This document shows positions 34,603-40,425 of a DNA stretch of 40,425 bases, in pieces (position 1 is the first letter of the stretch; every line of letters begins with the position of its first letter). The DNA is from Fidelibacterota bacterium (GTDB lineage Bacteria > Marinisomatota > Marinisomatia > Marinisomatales > UBA1611). The notes beneath the pieces are model-generated. The model searched no databases. It was not told where the DNA came from and saw only the letters and a program-made list of their open reading frames with translations. The position numbers and the translations under genes are program-made. The stretch lies in the NCBI GenBank assembly GCA_002722105.1, contig PBKF01000044.1, positions 1 through 40,425 of the forward strand, given 5' to 3'.

Positions 34603-35609
34603 TGGTCTATTTTTTAAAGAGGACTATTTTATTTGGACTGATTCTTGCTTCAATATCAGGACAGGATCTATTTCCTATTTTGGGTGGACAACGTTCTGGA
34701 ACATCCGTATTTACATTTTTGAATATAGGTATCAGTGCAAGGGCTGTAGGAATGGGGGAGTCTGTGGTAGCATTGAATCAGGATGCTGCTAGTATATATT
34801 ATAATCCTGCTATTATAGCCCAGTTGGATAAAACGGAAATAGTCGTATCTCAAATCCAATGGCCCGCTGAAATCAATTATGATTATTTCAGTATTACACG
34901 GCGTGTCACAGATCGTCATTATTTAGGTTTTAGTGGAGGAATTCTTCACATGGAGCCCATGATGGAAACAACAGAATACCACCCTAATGGAACCGGTAAT
35001 TATTTCACCTTCCAGGATCGATTTATTGGCCTTACATACGGTGCAAGAATGACGGATCGTTTCAGTTTTGGTATCACATTAAAACACGTGGCTGAAGATT
35101 TAGCTGATTATGGTATGAGTGCATTACTAATGGATATGGGAACGTTTTACTGGACAGGATTTAAATCTCTCCGTTTTTGTGCTTCCTTAACTCATTTTGG
35201 GCAGCAGGCAGCACCAATTGGTAGCTATGAAAAAAGAATTTTAGATAAAAGCTCCGGTATGGAAATAGTAGAAAAAACTGATTTCGAAAAGTTTTCACCT
35301 CCTACTCAGTTTCGAGTAGGGGGTGCTTTTGACCCTTTAGTTCAAGATAATCAGCACTTAACGGTTTCCATTCAGTTAAACCATCCGGTGGACAATGCAG
35401 AATATATTGTTACAGGCGCAGAATATTCATTTATGAATATGCTTTTTATCCGATGGGGATATAAGTTCAATAAAATGGAAGAAAATTTAACCTATGGCGC
35501 AGGATTGATTATACCTATTGGTTCTATGAAAATCAGAGCTGATTATGGTTATGCCAATTTTGAACATTTATCAGATCCTAAACGATTCAGTATTGGATTC
35601 TCTTTTTAA
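34602..35609 (+). CDS. PorV/UPF0164-type outer-membrane beta-barrel (second-operon copy)
   Basis: A 335-residue protein. The signal peptide ends SISG|Q21. The N-terminal signature is strong: TSVFTFLNIGISARAVGMGE, then ALNQDAASIYYNPAII, as in PorV. Beta-strands follow to a C-terminal FSIGFSF. It is the third PorV/PorQ-like gene in the window and matches the PorV consensus best. PorV-type proteins move T9SS cargo to the attachment complex. Here the gene sits between a TonB receptor and an NHL lipoprotein, neither of which has a T9SS tail, so a role in receptor function is possible. It overlaps both neighbours by one base. Confidence 0.78.
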   Translation: MVYFLKRTILFGLILASISGQDLFPILGGQRSGTSVFTFLNIGISARAVGMGESVVALNQDAASIYYNPAIIAQLDKTEIVVSQIQWPAEINYDYFSITRRVTDRHYLGFSGGILHMEPMMETTEYHPNGTGNYFTFQDRFIGLTYGARMTDRFSFGITLKHVAEDLADYGMSALLMDMGTFYWTGFKSLRFCASLTHFGQQAAPIGSYEKRILDKSSGMEIVEKTDFEKFSPPTQFRVGGAFDPLVQDNQHLTVSIQLNHPVDNAEYIVTGAEYSFMNMLFIRWGYKFNKMEENLTYGAGLIIPIGSMKIRADYGYANFEHLSDPKRFSIGFSF

Positions 35610-36910
35610 TGAAAAACATTTATCTATATCTTATCCTTTTATTATTGCTTGCTGTTTCCTGTATGGATCGGTATGTAATTCCTGGAGATATTAACCAGAG
35701 TAACCCAGGTAATTTTGGTGCGGGAGATACAACTTTTCTACAATTAAATCCTATTTGGGACGATGCTTATGGTTTAAGTGAACCCACTGAAATTTCTATT
35801 GCCCAAGACGGTAGAATTTTTGTAGCTGATTTAAATGCAATTCTAGTTTTTGATCAAGATGGGACAATGCCTTCAGGTTTTGATGGCTTAAAAAATTTGA
35901 CCGGTAATTCAGGCGCAACTATTTTACCGATTGATGTAGATATTGATCAAAAAATGAATGTGTTCTTTATTGATGGCTCCCATCAAATCTTTATCTGGAA
36001 TCACTATTGGAATGAAGTCGGTATTAATAGTGTATCTGTCAGTGGAACTTTTTTACATACGGAAACCGGTATAGAACTGTCAGAAAATGCTGGAACAGAT
36101 ACATGGGTATCTTATCTTAATAATTCGGAATATCAATTGATAAATCCCATTTTTACTGATAGCCCGAACTTGATTGATTCATTGCTGCAGCCTCATTTGT
36201 TTTATGATGGCACTGATGAGAAGAATATATATAAAGATATTCATTACAGATCGGACTCCAGTAAATTCAATGGATTAACGGCACCTGCCGGAAATGAAAA
36301 TATGATTTTTGTTACAGATCATTATGGTGGGGTAAATAATCAGCATCGAATAATACAAATTGATTTTCAAAGATCATTGTTATTAGAATTAACAACTGGT
36401 GATTTGGTATGGGCATTCACCGGTGAATATGGTGCAACTGTTCTTGGCTATGGTAATGGAGCTGAATTTGTGAATCAGCCTTTGAGTCTTGATATAGATT
36501 ACCAGGGTAATTTATATTATACACAAACCGGTGAATATTTTGCAGTCCATATGATAATACCAGATCTTTCAGGAGATTATGCAACCTATTCATCAGGGTT
36601 TAATGCGGTTACTGATGATATTATGAATCCCAATCTTTTTACAAACCCAATGGATGTGGCTGTTGATAAGAATAGAAATATCTATGTGGCGGACTCAGAG
36701 CGAGATCACATTTCTGTTTTTACAGCAAATGGTCAATTTTTTAAAGAAGCAGGATATGTAAACGATGATTCATTACGAATTATGTCAGAACCTGTAGCAG
36801 TGACTGTAGATCAGAGAGGTATTATTTATGTATGTGATAAAAATGATGGTGCCATCTATCGCTATAAGCTATCTAATTCGTTGGAAGAAGATTTAAATCT
36901 GGACGAGTAG
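35609..36910 (+). CDS. NHL-repeat beta-propeller lipoprotein
   Basis: A 433-residue lipoprotein with lipobox AVSC18. NHL-type blades are clear: PTEISIAQDGRIFVADLN (near 58-80), LSLDIDYQGNLYYTQTG (near 290), PMDVAVDKNRNIYVADSE (near 347) and PVAVTVDQRGIIYVCDKND (near 394). Each ends in the (V/I)(Y/F)VAD-like strand typical of NHL propellers. Such propellers generally bind protein or small ligands. Its position just after the PorV-like gene, with a one-base overlap, suggests a surface or periplasmic binding partner. It has no T9SS sorting domain, in contrast to the propeller at 17995. Confidence 0.78.
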   Translation: MKNIYLYLILLLLLAVSCMDRYVIPGDINQSNPGNFGAGDTTFLQLNPIWDDAYGLSEPTEISIAQDGRIFVADLNAILVFDQDGTMPSGFDGLKNLTGNSGATILPIDVDIDQKMNVFFIDGSHQIFIWNHYWNEVGINSVSVSGTFLHTETGIELSENAGTDTWVSYLNNSEYQLINPIFTDSPNLIDSLLQPHLFYDGTDEKNIYKDIHYRSDSSKFNGLTAPAGNENMIFVTDHYGGVNNQHRIIQIDFQRSLLLELTTGDLVWAFTGEYGATVLGYGNGAEFVNQPLSLDIDYQGNLYYTQTGEYFAVHMIIPDLSGDYATYSSGFNAVTDDIMNPNLFTNPMDVAVDKNRNIYVADSERDHISVFTANGQFFKEAGYVNDDSLRIMSEPVAVTVDQRGIIYVCDKNDGAIYRYKLSNSLEEDLNLDE

Positions 36911-37890
36911 TGACAAGAAGGCTTCAACTGATTCTTTTTTTCTATCTGCCTTTTTCACTTTTGGGGCAATCAAGAGATGTGGCCTATTTACGTTATTTCA
37001 AAGATGATCATAATTTTTTATCCAATCTTTCTATGATGGCAACTGAAAGGCGTGGTATCCCCCATTTGGCTGTGAGTTATAATGAAAATGATTTACCTAT
37101 AAAAATTGAACGTATTTCTGGAAAAGGGAGTGTGGAAAAGCGGGAAATGTTAAAATATGATGAATCAGGTAAATTAATTGAGCGAGGGGAATATACGGAC
37201 CGCTGGAAATACTTAAGCCTGTTAGTTATTGGGGATAATGAACCCTGGAGTCAAGAATTTCGAACTTGGCGTTATAAAAAGAATGAACCTTTAACTTTTA
37301 CAGATCAGCGTTCTCATTTCACAATTTTTGATGGAGCCCACGTTTCTAAAATTATTTTTGAGACTATTGATGGGCAAAAATATGGACAGATAGAATTAGA
37401 CTATGATTATCTTGGGAACCTCCAAGAAGAGCGTTGGCGCGACTTACCATCTGCTCGGGTTATAAGACGATTTAAATATAAAATCGATATCATGGCAGAT
37501 GTAACCCAGGTATGGGAATTTGGCTACGATGGTGAATTACTTTCCCATGTTGCCATTGATAAAGCTCCAGCTGATCAATTGTATAAAACACCACCACCGA
37601 GAACACATAACACCCTGGATGAGGTAGACATCATCGCGAGGGAGATTAGAGGAAGTCGTATTATTGTACCCCATGGTGGGATCATTCCAAGGACCATTAT
37701 GGATGAACTAGTTATGTCTGGCGGAGAAATACTGATGGTTGATTTTGTTGATATTACTGAAAGTGGTATCAAATTCAAAATGGAAGGAGAAGCCGATATT
37801 TTGACAGTCCCATTACACCGTGTCCGCTCTTTGACCTCCCGCTTGGGTGATGTAATTTATCCTAAACCAATCCATCCAAAGATGCCATGA
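36910..37890 (+). CDS. Periplasmic protein of unknown function
   Basis: A 326-residue protein starting with GTG at 36910, overlapping the upstream TAG by one base. The signal peptide ends FSLLG|Q20. Residues about 60-200 contain YD/MORN-like repeated beta strands (LKYDESGKLIERGEY; ELDYDYLGNLQEERW; WEFGYDGELLSHVA), as in RHS-type or antitoxin-like repeat proteins. The C-terminal part (about 230-326) is a separate compact region with REIRGSRIIVPHGG and HRVRSLTSRLGD, which I do not recognise. It overlaps the next gene by 4 bases. Its conserved place between the NHL lipoprotein and a barrel gene is the only hint of function. Confidence 0.68.
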   Translation: MTRRLQLILFFYLPFSLLGQSRDVAYLRYFKDDHNFLSNLSMMATERRGIPHLAVSYNENDLPIKIERISGKGSVEKREMLKYDESGKLIERGEYTDRWKYLSLLVIGDNEPWSQEFRTWRYKKNEPLTFTDQRSHFTIFDGAHVSKIIFETIDGQKYGQIELDYDYLGNLQEERWRDLPSARVIRRFKYKIDIMADVTQVWEFGYDGELLSHVAIDKAPADQLYKTPPPRTHNTLDEVDIIAREIRGSRIIVPHGGIIPRTIMDELVMSGGEILMVDFVDITESGIKFKMEGEADILTVPLHRVRSLTSRLGDVIYPKPIHPKMP

Positions 37891-38651
37891 AAAAAATCAA
37901 ATCAATTTTATTCATTCTATTTTTGAGTCTGACTACAGGCCAAGACTATCCACCACCAACTGATCTAATAACAATCCCTACAGCAGGGACTTTAGCTCGA
38001 GGAAGTTTCTCGATGGACATGCGTATTCAGGATGAAGGAGGTATGATTCTGGGATTGAGTGCCGGGATTACTGATCGTTTCCAATTTGGATTATCGTATG
38101 GTTCACCTAATCTTATCGGTGATGACAGTTTAAGATGGTACCCAAGGCCGGAGGCCAAGGTAAAATATATGGTTATTGATGAGGGAATAACTATTCCAGG
38201 TGTTGCATTTGGTATTAATACACAAGGATTTGGTAATTTTCATAATCAGGATAGTCTGAAAAGATATGATATGAAAGCATATGGTGCTTATTTAGCGGCG
38301 TCAAAAAACTGGCGTTCACCTTTTGGAAATGCAGGAATCCATGGTGGCATCAATTATAACTTTACTGAAACTGCTGACGGTGATGATGATCCTAATCTTT
38401 TCTTCGGCCTAGATATTGAACTAAATCCAGAATTTTCCATTTTGTTGGAATATAACAGTGCTATGAATGAAAATGATATGACTGCAAAAGATATGTCCAT
38501 CAGTAGAGGAGGTTACCTAAATGGTGCTTTGCGATGGTCTTTTGTAGAATCACTCTACTTAGAACTGGATTTTAATAACTTATTGTTTGATGATGAAAAA
38601 GTAGATTATTTTAAACGTGAGATCAAAATAACCTATATAGAATATTTTTAG
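37887..38651 (+). CDS. YjbH-like outer-membrane beta-barrel protein
   Basis: A 254-residue protein with a signal peptide ending LTTG|Q19. The mature N-terminus, LITIPTAGTLARGSFSMDMR, resembles the IPTARTLPKGS-type start of the YjbH exopolysaccharide-associated barrel family. The rest consists of amphipathic strands (GLSAGITDRFQFGLSYG; YGAYLAASKNW; GGINYNFTE), ending YIEYF. It is probably a small barrel or barrel-like lipid-exposed protein in the outer membrane. YjbH proteins are linked to exopolysaccharide in Proteobacteria. Whether this one is similar in function cannot be said. It overlaps the upstream gene by 4 bases and precedes the TatT-like gene by 2. Confidence 0.6.
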   Translation: MKKIKSILFILFLSLTTGQDYPPPTDLITIPTAGTLARGSFSMDMRIQDEGGMILGLSAGITDRFQFGLSYGSPNLIGDDSLRWYPRPEAKVKYMVIDEGITIPGVAFGINTQGFGNFHNQDSLKRYDMKAYGAYLAASKNWRSPFGNAGIHGGINYNFTETADGDDDPNLFFGLDIELNPEFSILLEYNSAMNENDMTAKDMSISRGGYLNGALRWSFVESLYLELDFNNLLFDDEKVDYFKREIKITYIEYF

Positions 38652-38653
38652 TC

Positions 38654-39421
38654 ATGAAAAATCCATTCCCATCATGTATTCTTTTTTTCTCGCTTTTACT
38701 TGGGAATGATTCAGCCCTACAAGAAGGAATCATGGCATACGAAGCCCGAGCGGAAAATGCTCAGGGAATAATTGCTCAGCAGAACCAGATTGATAAAGCA
38801 ATTGCTTCATTTAAAAAAGCGTACCAAGATCCTATTCATGAACTAGATGCAGGCATCTATTTATTGAAAAGTTATTATTACAAGGGGAAATTTGCTGTTC
38901 AGGATGATGAATCAAAAAAGAGTGTTTTCAATTTAGGGAAAAATCTGGGTGAAGAATTAATAAAAAAAAATCCAAATTCTGTAGGTGTACATTATTGGTT
39001 TCTAGTGAATTTAGGAAGTTGGGCAGAAGTGTATGGAATCATTGCGGCTGCAAAAGAGGGTGTTGCTGATTTGATGCGAGAACATTCAGAAAAAATTATT
39101 AACCTAGATTCTCAGTATGCTGATGGAGGAGGTTATTTTATGCTAGGAGCAGTTCATTTTAAATCACCATATATTCCTTTTATCCTGTCCTGGCCAAGCA
39201 ATGATAAGGCAATTGAATTTCTAACCAAAGCATTGGAAACAGGGAATCAAACGCCATCCCAGACTGTCTACCTTGCTCGGGCTCTTAATAAGAATGGGCA
39301 AAAGAATAAAGCAAAGAAGCTACTATTAGACTTTATTGAAATGCCTCTTTCCAAAACAGAACCTTTAGAGGATGCTGAGCAACAGAATCAGGCCAAAGAA
39401 TTATTAGCTGATTGGCAATAA
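38654..39421 (+). CDS. TatT-like periplasmic TPR protein
   Basis: A 255-residue protein with a short signal peptide (to about LLLG16). The all-helical body has TPR-type repeats, notably IDKAIASFKKAYQDP and DKAIEFLTKALETGN. The stretch GVHYWFLVNLGSWAEVYGI, followed by a membrane-avoiding helical hairpin and GGYFMLGAVHFKSP, resembles the TatT component of tripartite (TPAT) TRAP transporters, a trimeric periplasmic TPR protein. No TRAP permease is nearby, so the partner may be one of the barrel or lipoprotein genes upstream. It is the last gene of the run; an imperfect hairpin (CAGATG/CATCTG, 39430-39453) follows it. Confidence 0.65.
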   Translation: MKNPFPSCILFFSLLLGNDSALQEGIMAYEARAENAQGIIAQQNQIDKAIASFKKAYQDPIHELDAGIYLLKSYYYKGKFAVQDDESKKSVFNLGKNLGEELIKKNPNSVGVHYWFLVNLGSWAEVYGIIAAAKEGVADLMREHSEKIINLDSQYADGGGYFMLGAVHFKSPYIPFILSWPSNDKAIEFLTKALETGNQTPSQTVYLARALNKNGQKNKAKKLLLDFIEMPLSKTEPLEDAEQQNQAKELLADWQ

Positions 39422-39511
39422 TTTACCGGCAGATGTAATTTTTCTTTCATCTGATGGGATAGTCTTTTGCATTACCATTATAAAATCAAAAATTTGAGTA
39501 GAATTTATTCA

Positions 39512-40425
39512 ATGAAACCCTATTGTACATACTTTTGGATCCTTATTTTTTCCGTTCTAATAGCTCAGGAGGAGACAGTATCTAAAATATATTGGAATAG
39601 TCTCTCAACTGCGGTTAATGTAGGTGTCCCCCTAGCTGATGATGAATCTCTGAGAGGCGGGCGCATCCAGATTCGGGTCAGCTTTGATGATGGTGAAAAT
39701 TTTTTAGATATTGCAGACCCTTTTGAAATCGAAAAGCGTGATATTGATGATTTAAAAGAAGTCTCCATCTCAGCGGAAATCTTTGAATCCATGCCTGGAT
39801 TTCAGGAAAATGGCGAAGCTCAATTTATTGCGGAAATCTGGGATAAAGCAGGCAACAGTATTGTTGGCTCTGTAAGCGATAGTATCTTAACCATTGATGA
39901 AACTGTCCCAACTTTAGTTTCATTAAAAGTGATTTCGAGTAATGCTTTTGATTCTAGTCTAGCGATGCCTAATGACTCAATTACTTTTGATTTAATTACA
40001 AGTGAGCCAATAAAGCAGCCTGTATTTGAAATAAACAATGATGATTTTGAACCAGTAGGATTTGAAAAATCATGGAAGACTGTTTATTATGCTGATGATG
40101 TAGATGATGGAATCATATCATTTATTATTCAATATTTCGATTTAGCTGGAAATCCCAGCCAGCCAATTACAATGGCTAGTAATAATAAATCTATAACTAA
40201 AGATGGTACTCTTCCGGAACTAGATGAAGTAAAACTATTTACATCTAATGTTTATGACTCCACTCTGGCTTTAGAGAGTGATTCAGTTTTTTTACAATTC
40301 ACTGCAACTGAACCTATTCAAAATATTGATGTCAAATTAGATTCTGTGGAAAGTAACCAGTTAAAACTGGATAGCCTAACTTATACTTTTTTTCATGTAT
40401 TTACATCTTCAGATTCTGAAGGTAT
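39512..40425 (+). CDS. Secreted protein with Ig-like repeats, cut by the window end
   Basis: An open frame runs from ATG at 39512 to the last base with no stop (304 codons visible). The signal peptide ends SVLIA|Q19. The remainder is a chain of bacterial Ig/cadherin-like domains, seen from the recurrent linkers TIDETVPTLVSLKV and TKDGTLPELDEVKL about 100 residues apart and conserved WDKAGNS / FDLAGNP turns. This is the usual build of large surface adhesins or T9SS cargo; any sorting domain would lie beyond the window. It is 90 bases from the TPR gene, so it may start a new transcription unit. Confidence 0.8.
   Translation, partial: MKPYCTYFWILIFSVLIAQEETVSKIYWNSLSTAVNVGVPLADDESLRGGRIQIRVSFDDGENFLDIADPFEIEKRDIDDLKEVSISAEIFESMPGFQENGEAQFIAEIWDKAGNSIVGSVSDSILTIDETVPTLVSLKVISSNAFDSSLAMPNDSITFDLITSEPIKQPVFEINNDDFEPVGFEKSWKTVYYADDVDDGIISFIIQYFDLAGNPSQPITMASNNKSITKDGTLPELDEVKLFTSNVYDSTLALESDSVFLQFTATEPIQNIDVKLDSVESNQLKLDSLTYTFFHVFTSSDSEG

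Noticed and set aside
39430..39453. CAGATG/CATCTG inverted repeat after the TPR gene
   Set aside because: Six-bp stem with a 12-base loop and no following T-run; too weak to call a terminator.

Overview
The window is AT-rich and densely coded. It comes from a Gram-negative bacterium of the Bacteroidota/Chlorobiota/Fibrobacterota (FCB) group, and Candidatus Marinimicrobia (SAR406) is the best guess. The grounds are an SprA-type outer-membrane secretion channel, C-terminal type IX secretion (T9SS) sorting domains of the YPNPFNP kind on several secreted proteins, PorV/PorQ-like barrels, a TonB-dependent receptor with an N-terminal carboxypeptidase-regulatory-like domain, weak Shine-Dalgarno sequences, and signal peptides that mostly end just before a glutamine. 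The phylum assignment is inference; no rRNA gene is present.

Layout. 1-4127: a mixed region with a broken tRNA-Thr-like sequence, an exported YidD-like protein, a small membrane protein, an SDR-type 2,4-dienoyl-CoA reductase, a NudL-type Nudix hydrolase coupled to a small membrane protein, a HAD phosphatase and an unrecognised frameshifted gene remnant. 4124-8878 (minus): a 1584-residue secreted mosaic (amidohydrolase-like, Fn3-like, PKD, CapA phosphoesterase, jelly-roll-like, dockerin-like). 9004-9076 (minus): tRNA-Phe(GAA).

9230-30138 (plus): a tight gene run of about 21 kb with overlapping or near-abutting genes, closed by a strong terminator hairpin at 30151-30172. It holds rdgB, sprA, a glutaminyl-cyclase-like M28 lipoprotein, a Reg_prop-like lipoprotein/propeller pair, two PorV/PorQ-like barrels, a divergent polysaccharide deacetylase, a rhizobial-type asparaginase, and three large T9SS cargo proteins: a lamin-tail nuclease, an unknown 710-residue protein, and a CX3CH cytochrome c plus OB-fold protein. 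30185-39421 (plus): a second overlapping run with a lipoprotein, TonB-dependent receptor, PorV-like barrel, NHL lipoprotein, an unknown periplasmic protein, a YjbH-like barrel and a TatT-like TPR protein. 39512 to the end: a truncated secreted Ig-like-repeat protein.

The coherent story is surface protein export. SprA would be the T9SS pore, the PorV-like barrels would be cargo-shuttle or attachment factors, and the CTD proteins would be the cargo. The adjacent glutaminyl cyclase would cap mature N-termini: 11 of about 15 predicted signal peptidase I substrates here have Gln at +1. That physical link between sprA, a cyclase and Q+1 signal peptides is the most interesting system-level observation. 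Secondary leads are the CX3CH heme motif on a predicted T9SS cargo, a possible extracellular nucleic-acid-processing gene set, the mosaic CapA/dockerin protein, and the exported YidD fusion.
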